Assembly: GCA_947488305.1 (NCBI GenBank)
Contig: CANKZM010000004.1
Location: 129,501 to 193,500 of the forward strand
Direction: 5' to 3'
DNA: 64,000 nucleotides
Origin: an uncultured Roseobacter sp.
Lineage (GTDB): Bacteria > Pseudomonadota > Alphaproteobacteria > Rhodobacterales > Rhodobacteraceae
Each line of letters starts with the position of its first letter. Position 1 is the stretch's first letter. Positions 1 through 9,068 of the stretch are shown one piece after another. A model generated the notes under the pieces. It was not told where the DNA came from. It did not search any database and saw only the letters and a program-made list of their open reading frames with translations. The translations under genes and the position numbers were made by a program.

Positions 1-914
1 TGCCGCATGTGTACGCGCCGCTGGAACCGACGATGGCCAAGGTAAGCCGCCAGCACGCCACGTCCTGGCGCCAGCAGCAGCGACACCAAAAAAAGCGTAA
101 ATCCGACAAGAACGATGATCGGTCCGGTCGGCATATCCGGCACGACCGCTGAGAGACAAGCGCCGACATAGGCCGCGACGCCGCCAACCAAACCAGAGAT
201 GATCACAACGTGATCCGTTCGTTCCGTCCAAAAACGCGCGGTCACTGGCGGAATGATAAGCAATGCAACAATCAGGATAAGCCCGACGATTTTCATGCCC
301 ACGACTGTCACGGCAAGCACCAGACCCATCATGGCGAGATCGGTTCTGGGCACGTTTTGGCCGGTCGCTGCCGCGAACTCCGGATCGAAGGACGCCAGAG
401 TCAACGGACGTCGTAACAGCAGCACCAGCGCCAGCGTCAACGCCGCGGAAAGCGCGATAGTGACAGCGTCAGCGCGCAACATCCCCGCGGTCGATCCCAA
501 CAGGAACCCTTCAAGCCCCGCCTGCCGACCTGCGGTCATGGATTGCACCACGGTCAAAAGCACGATCCCAAACCCAAAGAACACCGACAGAACCGCACCA
601 ATCGCTGCATCTTCTGCCAGACGTGTTCGGGTACTGAGCCAATGCACCACCAGCAGGCCCAGCCCTGCGGAAAGTGCTGCACCCAGTAACAGCCCGATCA
701 GGTTACGCCCATCCCCGCCGAAAGCCACCATCACCATGAATGCAATACCAACACCGGGTAGGGTTGCATGCGAGATCGCATCGCTGACCAAGGCCCGCTT
801 GCGCAGAAACAAAAAGGTGCCGCCGACCCCCGCTGCCATTCCAAGTAGCGTGGCACCAACCGTCACAAGGGTTGCGTTGTACCCAAGCTGCAATGACAGA
901 GCCTCGAGAAACAT
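1..914 (-). CDS. Metal ABC transporter permease (Mn/Zn type), 3' end cut by window
   Basis: This is the membrane subunit of a divalent-metal ABC importer (ZnuB/MntC/SitC family). I translated it from the minus strand: it begins MFLEALSLQLGYNATLVTVG at the ATG at 914 and stays open for 304 codons to the window edge. It shows alternating hydrophobic segments and the family's conserved region RKRALVSDAISHATLPGVG near residue 38, which contacts the ATPase. The start lies 2 bases after the ATPase stop codon, so the two are co-translated. Most family members are about 280-300 residues, so this one is at least that long and may carry a C-terminal extension like MntC; the end is not visible. Manganese is favoured over zinc only because of the Mur-like site before the first gene of the operon. 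Confidence 0.88.
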   Translation of the reverse strand, partial: MFLEALSLQLGYNATLVTVGATLLGMAAGVGGTFLFLRKRALVSDAISHATLPGVGIAFMVMVAFGGDGRNLIGLLLGAALSAGLGLLVVHWLSTRTRLAEDAAIGAVLSVFFGFGIVLLTVVQSMTAGRQAGLEGFLLGSTAGMLRADAVTIALSAALTLALVLLLRRPLTLASFDPEFAAATGQNVPRTDLAMMGLVLAVTVVGMKIVGLILIVALLIIPPVTARFWTERTDHVVIISGLVGGVAAYVGACLSAVVPDMPTGPIIVLVGFTLFLVSLLLAPGRGVLAAYLGHRRFQRRVHMR

Positions 915-916
915 TG

Positions 917-1723
917 TTATCCCAGCGTGGCGTGTAGCTGGTCTGTCTGTGCCGTTGCGAGGCGACCGCCATAAGCGGCTTGCAGGTTGTCCGTTGTGAA
1001 GACGTCCCGAACCGGACCTTCCGCAACCTTGCGCGTGTTTATCAGGAAGACGTGGTCGAAATATTCGGTCACCGTCGTCAGGTCATGATGGACAGCCACA
1101 ACGGTCTTACCTTCATCCCGCAATTCTTTCAGGACCGAAATGATTGCTTTTTCCGTAGCGGCGTCAACACCTGCAAAAGGTTCGTCCAGCAGGTAAAGAT
1201 CTGCGTCTTGCGCAAGCGCGCGCGCCAGAAATACACGTTGTTGCTGGCCGCCGGAAAGCTGGCCGATCTGGCGCGCTTCAAAATCCTCCATGCCGACACG
1301 ACGGAGACAATCGGCGGCCCTGTCCCGATGGCACTGGCGCACACGCCCCAGCAGGCCAAGTTGCGGGTACATGCCCATCAGAACAACATCGACCACACGC
1401 GTCGGAAAGTCCCAGTCAACACTCGCGCGCTGCGGGACATAAGCGATCCGGTCACGCATTCTGGAAATAGGTTTACCGAAGACCTCAGTCGTCCCGGCTA
1501 GTGGTTTCAGAATGCCCAGGGCCGCCTTGAGTAGTGTCGATTTTCCAGCGCCATTCGGTCCAATAATGGCCGTCATGGAGCCGGCAGCTACGCACATGTC
1601 GACGGAGAAAACAGCGGGTTTCTGCCCATAAGACACGGTCATGCCCCGCACTTGCAAAGGTGACTGTGCAGCCGAGCTGCGGTCTTCGGAGGCGCCATCC
1701 TTTGCGGCCAGAACCAGTGTCAT
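917..1723 (-). CDS. Metal ABC transporter ATP-binding protein
   Basis: This is the cytoplasmic ATPase (268 aa) that powers import of a divalent metal, probably Mn2+. Visible motifs in order: Walker A GPNGAGKST (about residues 55-63), Q-loop VPQRA (about 97), ABC signature LSGGQQQR (156-163), Walker B LYLLDEP (176-182) and the switch histidine in VAVHHDL. All are intact, so it should be active. Length fits the ZnuC/MntB/SitB group. It sits between the binding-protein gene (5-bp gap upstream) and the permease gene (2-bp gap downstream), which gives the order binding protein, ATPase, permease. The metal cannot be read from the ATPase itself. Confidence 0.93.
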   Translation of the reverse strand: MTLVLAAKDGASEDRSSAAQSPLQVRGMTVSYGQKPAVFSVDMCVAAGSMTAIIGPNGAGKSTLLKAALGILKPLAGTTEVFGKPISRMRDRIAYVPQRASVDWDFPTRVVDVVLMGMYPQLGLLGRVRQCHRDRAADCLRRVGMEDFEARQIGQLSGGQQQRVFLARALAQDADLYLLDEPFAGVDAATEKAIISVLKELRDEGKTVVAVHHDLTTVTEYFDHVFLINTRKVAEGPVRDVFTTDNLQAAYGGRLATAQTDQLHATLG

Positions 1724-1728
1724 AAGCG

Positions 1729-2697
1729 TCAGGCACCCATTCCAAGTTTTCCAAGACGACCGCCGGCAGGCAATTCCGCCCCCAATGCCCGAGCAATGGT
1801 CGTGACGTTGTGATCGATCATTCCCAGATAAGTACCTTCGTAGGTTCCTTCAGGCCCCATGGCGTCACTGAAAAGCGCCCCACCGATCATCACATCATGG
1901 CCTTTTGAAGCTGCTCCTTCGATCAAGGCGCGCATATTGCGATCAGAGACAGAAGTCTCAACAAAGACGGCGCGAATGTCACGCGCGACAAGCATTTCCA
2001 CAAGGTCGGAGATACGATTCAACCCGGCTTCGCTTTCGGTGGAAATCCCCTGGATGCCAAGCACCTCAAAGTCATACGCCGCGCCAAAATAACCAAAAGC
2101 ATCATGGGCTGTGACCAAAACGCGCTGTTCTCTGGAGAGTTTCTCCAACGCGCGGCGGGTATATCCATCCAAAGCGTCCAGCTCAGATTTGAAGGCGGCC
2201 GCATTTTCCGCAAAAACATCCGAAGCTTCAGGACGCGCATCAGACAATGCTGACGCCACTTCATCAACCACAAGGGACCACAGCTTGGCGTCCATCCAGA
2301 CGTGCGGGTCGAACCTGCCCTCATAGTCTTCGTGGCTCAACAGCATATCGCGCGGCAAGCCTTCGGCGACAGGCGTCACAGGCATTTTGCGCGCAAGGTC
2401 TTCAAGGAAGCTCTCCATTTGCGCTTCGAGATAGAGGCCATGCCAAAGAACGGTGTCAGCGCGCGTCATCGCGACAATGTCGCTACGTGTCTGGCGATAA
2501 GCATGCGGGTCCACACCCGCCCCCATCAAACCCTTCACCGAGACGAGATCACCACCAACCATGCGAACCGCATCCGCGATCATACCCGTCGTCGCAACCA
2601 CATCGAGCTGAGCCGTTGCCAATGCGCGAGGTGCAGTTGAGCCCAGAGAAACCGCCGCCGCGAGACCGCCCAATAGGCTACGTCTTGAGAGAGTCAT
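1729..2697 (-). CDS. Metal ABC transporter substrate-binding protein, probably Mn2+
   Basis: This is a periplasmic cluster A-I (ZnuA/MntA/SitA) solute-binding protein of 322 aa. The four metal ligands expected of the family are visible: His in GVDPHAY (about 65), His in FDPHVWMD (about 133), His in VTAHDAFGYF (about 199) and Asp in GGALFSDAM (about 279). There is no long His-rich loop of the kind common in zinc-specific ZnuA, which mildly favours manganese. The N-terminus MTLSRRSLLGGLAAAVSLGS looks like a Tat-type signal. An open frame runs up to 2781, but that extension contains the palindrome and promoter at 2726-2775, so I place the start at the ATG at 2697; the ATG at 2718 is the alternative. 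Confidence 0.92.
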   Translation of the reverse strand: MTLSRRSLLGGLAAAVSLGSTAPRALATAQLDVVATTGMIADAVRMVGGDLVSVKGLMGAGVDPHAYRQTRSDIVAMTRADTVLWHGLYLEAQMESFLEDLARKMPVTPVAEGLPRDMLLSHEDYEGRFDPHVWMDAKLWSLVVDEVASALSDARPEASDVFAENAAAFKSELDALDGYTRRALEKLSREQRVLVTAHDAFGYFGAAYDFEVLGIQGISTESEAGLNRISDLVEMLVARDIRAVFVETSVSDRNMRALIEGAASKGHDVMIGGALFSDAMGPEGTYEGTYLGMIDHNVTTIARALGAELPAGGRLGKLGMGA

Positions 2698-2725
2698 GGA
2701 TGAATCGTTTGCTGTCATGAAATTG

Positions 2726-2753
2726 AATATGAGAGCCATTCGCAAGAAGTCAA
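2726..2753 (-). promoter_or_regulatory. Predicted promoter of the metal uptake operon
   Basis: On the minus strand a -35 TTGACT (2753-2748) is followed after 16 bases by a -10 CATATT (2731-2726). This would start RNA near 2719, about 20 nt before the ATG at 2697. A single half-site TTGCGAAT lies inside the spacer and a full palindrome lies just upstream of the -35. This geometry would let a bound repressor block polymerase. It is predicted from sequence only. Confidence 0.5.
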
Positions 2754-2758
2754 CTAAA

Positions 2759-2775
2759 TTGCGAATAATTCGCAA
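2759..2775 (-). promoter_or_regulatory. Mur-box-like operator (TTGCGAA-TAA-TTCGCAA)
   Basis: This is a perfect 7-3-7 inverted repeat immediately upstream of the predicted -35 of the metal importer. It resembles the manganese-responsive sites bound by Mur, the Fur-family manganese regulator of alphaproteobacteria, whose sites are AT-rich palindromes with TGCRAAT-type arms (recalled, not searched). An extra half-site ATTCGCAA is repeated at 2738-2745, between the -35 and -10. If the assignment is right the operon is a Mn2+ importer repressed when Mn2+ is plentiful. A Zur or other Fur-family site is the main alternative. Confidence 0.55.
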
Positions 2776-2894
2776 ATTCAAACAGCGCGATAACGGCTAA
2801 ATGGGATGTTTTCCGAATTTGACGGCACGGCAGGCAGCTTGCCAAGGGCACAAAGCCGTGCGAATTTCGGTCACTCTGCCCAAGGACAAGCCAT

Positions 2895-3899
2895 ATGCAA
2901 ACGCTCGGCACTTCCGATCTCTCACATGCCCCGGCAAACCAGCTGCCGCAGATCACTGAACCCCGTAATCCCGGGATGGCGTTGGATATGGATTGGGTAA
3001 TGCGCCTTCAGGCGAATACCTCGGCCATCGAGCGACGCGCGGGCACCCTGCCTGCCCGACGGTCTGTGAAGAAGACCCATCAGGCCGCTTGGCTTTTGAG
3101 GGCGGTCTCCTGCATTGATCTGACCACCCTCTCGGGTGATGACACCGAACGGCGCGTTGCGCGGCTGTGCGCCAAAGCGCGCCAGCCGATATCCGCAGAT
3201 TTGCTTTCGGTTTTGGGTATCAGCGGGCTCACGACCGGGGCCGTTTGTGTCTACCATGACATGATCCCGTCCGCAGTACGCGCGCTTGATGGAAGCGGCA
3301 TACCAGTTGCCGCTGTCAGCACGGGTTTTCCCGCTGGTCTCTCGCCCTTCCATCTGCGTATTGCGGAGATCGACGAAAGCGTGAAAGCAGGTGCGGCAGA
3401 AATTGACATTGTGATCTCTCGGCGCCACGTCCTAACCGGGAACTGGCAAGCGCTTTACGACGAAATGCGTGCGTTCCGAAAAGCCTGCGGCGACGCGCAT
3501 GTCAAAGCCATCCTTGCCACTGGAGAGTTGGGCAGTTTGCGAAATGTCGCGCGGGCCTCATTGGTCTGCATGATGGCAGGTGCAGATTTCATCAAAACGT
3601 CGACCGGCAAGGAAACCGTCAACGCGACGCTGCCGGTAAGCCTTGTCATGATACGCGCTATTCGTGACTATTTTGACCGTACCGGTTACCGCGTCGGCTA
3701 TAAACCGGCTGGTGGAATCTCCAAGGCGAAGGATTCGATTACGTATCTGGCGCTGATTAAGGAAGAGCTTGGTGATCGGTGGCTGCGGCCCGATCTATTT
3801 CGATTTGGGGCATCATCGTTGCTGAACGACATCGAACGGCAGTTGGAACACCATGTGACTGGGTCCTACTCTGCCAGCTATCGCCATCCCACAAGCTAA
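2895..3899 (+). CDS. deoC: Deoxyribose-phosphate aldolase
   Basis: The enzyme cleaves 2-deoxyribose 5-phosphate to glyceraldehyde 3-phosphate and acetaldehyde in the cytoplasm, the last step of deoxynucleoside breakdown. The 334-aa product is the long (eukaryotic-like) DeoC form. The Schiff-base lysine is in DFIKTSTGK (about K234), the second active-site lysine in GYKPAGGI (about K270), and the acid/base aspartate in AAEIDIVIS (about D171). The first 70 residues are an N-terminal extension relative to the short E. coli form. AAGGAC lies 7 bases before the ATG. An aldehyde dehydrogenase gene follows 29 bases downstream and could oxidise the acetaldehyde, so the pair reads as one operon. It diverges from the metal importer. 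Confidence 0.95.
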   Translation: MQTLGTSDLSHAPANQLPQITEPRNPGMALDMDWVMRLQANTSAIERRAGTLPARRSVKKTHQAAWLLRAVSCIDLTTLSGDDTERRVARLCAKARQPISADLLSVLGISGLTTGAVCVYHDMIPSAVRALDGSGIPVAAVSTGFPAGLSPFHLRIAEIDESVKAGAAEIDIVISRRHVLTGNWQALYDEMRAFRKACGDAHVKAILATGELGSLRNVARASLVCMMAGADFIKTSTGKETVNATLPVSLVMIRAIRDYFDRTGYRVGYKPAGGISKAKDSITYLALIKEELGDRWLRPDLFRFGASSLLNDIERQLEHHVTGSYSASYRHPTS

Positions 3900-3928
3900 A
3901 AGCCGCATTTTGAAAAGAAGTGAGCACC

Positions 3929-6271
3929 ATGACCGTTTCTGAGATCTTCGACACCATGGAATATGGCGCGGCCCCGGAAAGCGCATCCGAAGCGCTCCGC
4001 TGGCTTGACGGCAAGGGCAAAGTACTTGGCCATTTCATCGATGGTGACTTTACTGTACCGGGAAAGACCTTCGAAAGCCGCAATCCTGCCAACAACGAAG
4101 TGCTGGCAAAGATCACACAAGCCTCGCAAGACGACGTGACTGCGGCCGTTGCCGCCGCCCGGAAAGCGCAACCGAAGTGGGAGAAATCAGGCGGCCATGC
4201 TAGGGCACGCTACCTCTACGCGCTGGCGCGGCTCTTGCAGAAACACAGCAGGCTATTTGCGGTTCTGGAGTCACTTGATAACGGCAAACCGATCCGCGAA
4301 GCGCGTGACATCGACGTCCCACTCGCCCAACGCCACTTCTACTACCACGCTGGCATGGCTCAGTTGATGGAAGAAGAGCTGCCGGACAGAGCGGCTTTGG
4401 GTGTCTGCGGGCAGGTTATCCCTTGGAACTTCCCTCTTCTCATGCTGGCCTGGAAAATCGCGCCGGCACTGGCCATGGGCAACACGGTAGTCCTGAAACC
4501 GGCCGAATACACATCGCTGACCGCTTTGCTTTTTGCTGACATTTGCCAACAAGCGGGCCTTCCAAAAGGCGTCGTCAACATCGTCACAGGGGACGGCGCG
4601 GTGGGAGAGATGATCGTTGATGCCGAGGTGGACAAGGTGGCCTTTACCGGCTCCACCGCCGTTGGCCGTCGTATCCGCGAGGCAACTGCAGGAAGCGGCA
4701 AGGCGCTGACCCTCGAACTCGGGGGAAAATCACCATACATCGTCTTTGATGACGCCGATCTCGACAGCGCCGTGGAAGGGCTGGTCGATGCTATCTGGTT
4801 CAATCAAGGGCAGGTTTGCTGTGCAGGGTCTCGGCTCTTGGTGCATGAACCCATCGCGGATGTTTTTCACGCCAAGCTGAAAGCCCGCATGGACAAACTG
4901 CGCATCGGGGACCCACTGGACAAAAGCATCGATATCGGCGCCATCGTGGATCCTAAACAGCTCAAGCAGATCACGGAATTGGTCCAGGCGAACACTGCCG
5001 GAGAAACTCATGTCGCCGCATGCGCCGTCCCTGAAAACGGCTGCTACTATCCGCCGACGCTGATTTCCGACCTGCAGCCTGCGGATACCTTGATGCAGGA
5101 GGAGATCTTTGGGCCTGTGCTCGTCTCCACGTCGTTCCGGACACCTGCTGAAGCTGTGCAACTGGCCAATAATACCCGCTATGGATTGGCCGCGACGGTT
5201 TGGAGCGAAAATATCAACCTCGCGCTCGACATTGCCCCCAAACTTGCAACCGGCATCGTCTGGATCAACGGCACCAACATGATGGACGCTGCTGCCGGAT
5301 TTGGTGGCGTTCGCGAAAGCGGATTTGGACGTGAGGGGGGATGGGAAGGGCTTAACGCCTACACCAAACCCAAAACCAAGACGCACGCATTGAAACCCGT
5401 GCGTGCGTTTGGCGGTGCTGATGCTCCTACAGACCCCATCGACCGAACAGCGAAGCTTTACATCGGCGGCAAACAGGCACGGCCCGACAGCGGCTATTCC
5501 CGCCCTGTCCGCGGCAAATCAGGTGCTTTGTTGGGGCATGTGTCGCTGGCCAATCGCAAGGATGTACGCAACGCGGTCGAAGCCGCACAAACTGCGAAAG
5601 GCTGGTCCAAGACCACGGGCCATCAGCGGGCGCAAATTCTCTACTATGTCGCGGAAAACCTTGCCGCACGCGCCCAGGAAATTGTCGCACGGCTGGATGC
5701 GCTGCAAGGCGGCAAGTCTGGGGCGGCAGAAGTGGAATCCTCGGTTCAAAGGCTCTTTACCTATGCCGCATGGGCGGACAAATTCGACGGGCAAGTGCAC
5801 GGCGTTCCCATCCGCGGGGTAGCACTTGCCATGAAAGAACCCATTGGCGTGATCGGCGCGATCTGTCCGAATGAAATGCCCCTGCTTGGTCTGATTTCCT
5901 GCATGGCCCCGGCATTCGCGATGGGCAACCGGATCATCCTCGCCGCATCAGAGCCCTTTCCGCTGGCCGCAACGGATTTTGTACAGGTATTGGAAACATC
6001 CGACGTTCCGGGCGGAGTGGTCAACATCCTGACCGGCGATCATGCCGAGCTTGCGGGGCCACTCGCCAGCCACATGGATGTCGACGCGGTCTGGAGCTTT
6101 GGCGATGGCGCTCTTTCAGCGAAAATCGAAAAAGCCTCTGCAAGTAACCTCAAGCGAACCTGGGTCAACAACGGGTTAGCCCGTGATTGGTCAGGGCGCG
6201 AGGGGCAAGGGCGGGCGTTTCTGGATGCGGCGACCGAGGTCAAGAATATCTGGGTGCCCTACGGAGAATAA
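3929..6271 (+). CDS. ALDH16-type aldehyde dehydrogenase with C-terminal pseudodomain
   Basis: The 780-aa protein has two aldehyde dehydrogenase units. The N-terminal unit (about 40-490) is complete: IPWNFPLLM, FTGSTAVGRRI (NAD-binding), the general-base Glu in LELGGK (about 263) and catalytic Cys in GQVCCAGSR (about 297). The C-terminal unit (about 510-770) keeps the fold signature around GVIGAICPNEMPLL but lacks ELGGK and the catalytic Cys, and is shorter. That is the architecture of the ALDH16 family, in which the second domain is a non-catalytic pseudodomain (established for the family). Next to deoC, acetaldehyde is a natural substrate, but this is inferred. A GTG at 3920 is also in frame; the ATG at 3929 has AAGAAG well placed before it. 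Confidence 0.93.
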   Translation: MTVSEIFDTMEYGAAPESASEALRWLDGKGKVLGHFIDGDFTVPGKTFESRNPANNEVLAKITQASQDDVTAAVAAARKAQPKWEKSGGHARARYLYALARLLQKHSRLFAVLESLDNGKPIREARDIDVPLAQRHFYYHAGMAQLMEEELPDRAALGVCGQVIPWNFPLLMLAWKIAPALAMGNTVVLKPAEYTSLTALLFADICQQAGLPKGVVNIVTGDGAVGEMIVDAEVDKVAFTGSTAVGRRIREATAGSGKALTLELGGKSPYIVFDDADLDSAVEGLVDAIWFNQGQVCCAGSRLLVHEPIADVFHAKLKARMDKLRIGDPLDKSIDIGAIVDPKQLKQITELVQANTAGETHVAACAVPENGCYYPPTLISDLQPADTLMQEEIFGPVLVSTSFRTPAEAVQLANNTRYGLAATVWSENINLALDIAPKLATGIVWINGTNMMDAAAGFGGVRESGFGREGGWEGLNAYTKPKTKTHALKPVRAFGGADAPTDPIDRTAKLYIGGKQARPDSGYSRPVRGKSGALLGHVSLANRKDVRNAVEAAQTAKGWSKTTGHQRAQILYYVAENLAARAQEIVARLDALQGGKSGAAEVESSVQRLFTYAAWADKFDGQVHGVPIRGVALAMKEPIGVIGAICPNEMPLLGLISCMAPAFAMGNRIILAASEPFPLAATDFVQVLETSDVPGGVVNILTGDHAELAGPLASHMDVDAVWSFGDGALSAKIEKASASNLKRTWVNNGLARDWSGREGQGRAFLDAATEVKNIWVPYGE

Positions 6272-6297
6272 GACCTTCCAAACTGCCGCCTCTCGCG

Positions 6298-7620
6298 TCA
6301 GTTCGCAGGTGTCGACTCCAATCCAACCGGCCGACCAACAACGACAAACTGCAGACCTTCCGGATCGAGCAGTTCACCCGCGACACGTTTCACATCCTCA
6401 ACGGTCACCGCTTCGACGCGGTCGTTGCGCGTCGCGATATAGTCGATAGGCAAGCCCAGCATCTGCATACCGACCATGATATTCGCAATCGGCCCATTTC
6501 CGTCAAATCGCAGGGGATAAGCACCTGTGAGGTACGTCTTGGCGTTGGCGACTTCTTCTGCCGTCACGCCCTCCTTGGCCGCTTTCGACCATTCAGCGCG
6601 AATGACTTCAATCGCCTCAGCGATCCGATCATTCGCAGAACTCACAGATCCGATATAAATCTCGGCCAGGTCTTTGCCCGCCAGATACGAATAGACGCCA
6701 TAGGTCAGACCACGTTTTGCCCGCACTTCATCCATCAACCGGCTTTCAAAAGAACCTCCGCCCAAGGCGTGATTGAGCACGATTGCGGTAAAATAATCCG
6801 GATGATCCTGCTTGATACCCTTTTGGGCAAAGCGTGCGACAGACTGCGGAGTATCAAAAGGAACAACGGTTACGCCACCAGGAATGTCCACGGTCGCGCG
6901 CGGCGGCATTGCCGCGCCCGTTGCGGGCAATTCACCCAAAAGATCGTCCAGCAACGCGGCAAGTTCGTCTTCGCTGATGTCACCAACCGCGCCAATATAG
7001 ATACGATCCCGCGCAAGAACCTTGCCATGTGCAGCCACCAGATCGTCGCGGGTCAGGGCGTTGACAGACTCGACTGTGCCGTTGAGGGGCGTGGCATAAG
7101 GATGATCCCCAAAGGCGATACGATCCATCGCCTGACTGGCAAGCGAATCCGGGTCTTTGGCGTCGGATTCGATGCCGCTGACCACTTGCTCCCGCACCCG
7201 GTCAATCGCGTCCTGATCGAAGCGGGGTTCGATCAAGGCCGCCCGCAGCAGCGCCACGGCTTCCTCCCGGTTCTCTGTCAGAAAACGCGCGGAAACAGAC
7301 AGCGCGTCGTCGTCCACGTCAAATCCGATTGAGGTCGCAAGGCTTTCGGCCTGTCGCGCGAATTCACGCGCATCCATGTCAGCCGCGCCTTCTTCCAACA
7401 GACCGGTCATGAGGTTGATTGCCCCCCGCTTCCCGGGCGCATCCAACGACGCACCACCTCGGAACCGTATTTCCAACGCCATGAAGGGGATTGAATGATC
7501 TTCAACCAACCAGGCCGTCAATCCACCTGGTGTCTTGACCTCCTTGATGTCGACAGTTGCCGCTGCAGGTAGTGCGAGGCACACAAGGGCGGCCAGAGCT
7601 ACAGCAAAACGCATCATCAT
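6298..7620 (-). CDS. M16 family peptidase-like protein, non-catalytic partner
   Basis: This 440-aa exported protein belongs to the M16 (insulinase/pitrilysin) family but lacks the zinc-binding HxxEH: the equivalent position reads MTGLLEEGA. It begins with a signal peptide ending near LALPAAA. Paired M16 proteins in which one partner has the zinc site and the other does not are known (for example the processing peptidase subunits). The gene overlaps the stop of the catalytic M16 gene upstream by 4 bases, with AGGAGG 8 bases before the first ATG, so the two proteins are probably made together and form a heterodimer in the periplasm. The substrate is unknown. Confidence 0.9.
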   Translation of the reverse strand: MMMRFAVALAALVCLALPAAATVDIKEVKTPGGLTAWLVEDHSIPFMALEIRFRGGASLDAPGKRGAINLMTGLLEEGAADMDAREFARQAESLATSIGFDVDDDALSVSARFLTENREEAVALLRAALIEPRFDQDAIDRVREQVVSGIESDAKDPDSLASQAMDRIAFGDHPYATPLNGTVESVNALTRDDLVAAHGKVLARDRIYIGAVGDISEDELAALLDDLLGELPATGAAMPPRATVDIPGGVTVVPFDTPQSVARFAQKGIKQDHPDYFTAIVLNHALGGGSFESRLMDEVRAKRGLTYGVYSYLAGKDLAEIYIGSVSSANDRIAEAIEVIRAEWSKAAKEGVTAEEVANAKTYLTGAYPLRFDGNGPIANIMVGMQMLGLPIDYIATRNDRVEAVTVEDVKRVAGELLDPEGLQFVVVGRPVGLESTPAN

Positions 7621-8951
7621 TGTGTGACCTCCTCACGCATTATCCAACCCGTGACCGAGCTGCGCCGGTCGAGCACTTCGCGCGCGGCGGCCATGATGTC
7701 CTCTTCGGTGACCGCTTGCAGAACATCTGGCCAGGTTTGGACGTCTTCAACCGTCAGCCCAGAAGTCAGCGCCTGCCCATAGCGATTGGCGATGCGATCT
7801 ACGTCATCGCGGGCATAGATCTGTTCTGCTCGTATCTGGAACTTGATTCGTTCAAGTTGTTCGGCGTCGACACCGGTTTCCATGAATTTCGCCAGAGCAG
7901 CGTCCATCGCATCTTCAGCTTCTTGCAGGCTGACATCCGGACGCGGAACAACGATCAGGTTGAACGTCGAATCATCCAGAGCCACTGGCCGATAAAAACC
8001 GGCCGTGTAAGTGGCGATTTGCGCATTGAATTGAAGCTCTTCAGCCAGAAAAGAGGTCGTGCCACCCCCCAGTATTTCGGAAAGGAAGATTAGTGCCGCT
8101 GCTTTTTCCTGCGCGCCAGCATCGCGCTCTGGCGCCAGATAAGACCGCCGAACGTAAGGCTGCGCTACACGTGCATCGCGGTAAACAAGGCGTCGCTCTG
8201 CAATCTGAGGAGGCTCTTCGGTGCGGAGCCGCTCTGGCAAGTCGGGATTGGCCGGGATCACGCCATAATGCTTTTCGGCCAGCGTGCGCACCTCTTCGGG
8301 CGTGACGTCGCCCGACACCACCAACACGGCATTGTTGGGCGAATAATAGATATCGTAAAAACTCAGCGCGTCTTCCATATCGAGCGTTTCCATCTCGTGC
8401 ATCCAGCCGATGATTGGCACGCCGTAACGGTGGTTGAGATACTGTGCTGCGTTGATTTGTTCTCCGAACAACGCGCCGGGATTGTTTTCCGTGCGCTGAT
8501 TGCGTTCTTCGATGATGACATCGCGCTCTGTCAGGATGTTCTGCTCGGTCAGGCGGATATTCTTCATCCGGTCAGCTTCCATCTGCATCATCAACCCCAG
8601 ACGATCAGAGGCCACACGCTGGAAGTAGGCGGTATAGTCATAAGATGTGAAGGCGTTGTCCCGGCCACCGTTGCGCGCCACTGTGGCAGACAGTTCACCG
8701 TCTTCAAGCGTATCCGTCGCTTTGAACAACAGGTGCTCTAGGAAATGGGCGACGCCTGACGACCCTTTGGGTTCATCAGCGGATCCCGCCCTGTACCAGA
8801 CCATGTGCTGAACGACCGGGGCGCGATGATCCTCGACCACAACCACCTGCATGCCGTTATCCAGCACGAAGGTTGTGACGGCTTCCTCGTCTGCCGACCC
8901 CGCCACGGGAAGGAGCGCCATCAGCGCAGCAAAGACTGTCAGTCGCAGCAT
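7617..8951 (-). CDS. M16 family zinc peptidase, catalytic partner
   Basis: This is a 444-aa exported zinc metallopeptidase. The inverted zinc motif is intact as HFLEH (about residues 69-73), with the downstream glutamates in the ERDVIIEERNQR region that supplies the third ligand. A signal peptide (MLRLTVFAALMALLPVAGSA) sends it to the periplasm. Typical bacterial M16B proteins are 420-460 aa, so the length is normal. AAAGGA precedes the ATG. The non-catalytic partner gene follows with a 4-base overlap. The natural substrate is not evident from the sequence; turnover of small peptides is the family expectation. Confidence 0.93.
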   Translation of the reverse strand: MLRLTVFAALMALLPVAGSADEEAVTTFVLDNGMQVVVVEDHRAPVVQHMVWYRAGSADEPKGSSGVAHFLEHLLFKATDTLEDGELSATVARNGGRDNAFTSYDYTAYFQRVASDRLGLMMQMEADRMKNIRLTEQNILTERDVIIEERNQRTENNPGALFGEQINAAQYLNHRYGVPIIGWMHEMETLDMEDALSFYDIYYSPNNAVLVVSGDVTPEEVRTLAEKHYGVIPANPDLPERLRTEEPPQIAERRLVYRDARVAQPYVRRSYLAPERDAGAQEKAAALIFLSEILGGGTTSFLAEELQFNAQIATYTAGFYRPVALDDSTFNLIVVPRPDVSLQEAEDAMDAALAKFMETGVDAEQLERIKFQIRAEQIYARDDVDRIANRYGQALTSGLTVEDVQTWPDVLQAVTEEDIMAAAREVLDRRSSVTGWIMREEVTQ

Positions 8952-9068
8952 GTATCATCCTTTCGGAAATGAGCGTTCGTGTCGCGGTTGTGCAGAAAGT
9001 ACGTTGATCAAGCCGCCATTCAAGACGTCCTGTCACGAAAGTGAGGGCTCATTCGCCTAAAATACGGC

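Noticed and set aside
6187-7332. 381-codon plus-strand frame
   Set aside because: It overlaps the ALDH16 end and lies opposite the M16 partner gene. No motif supports it.
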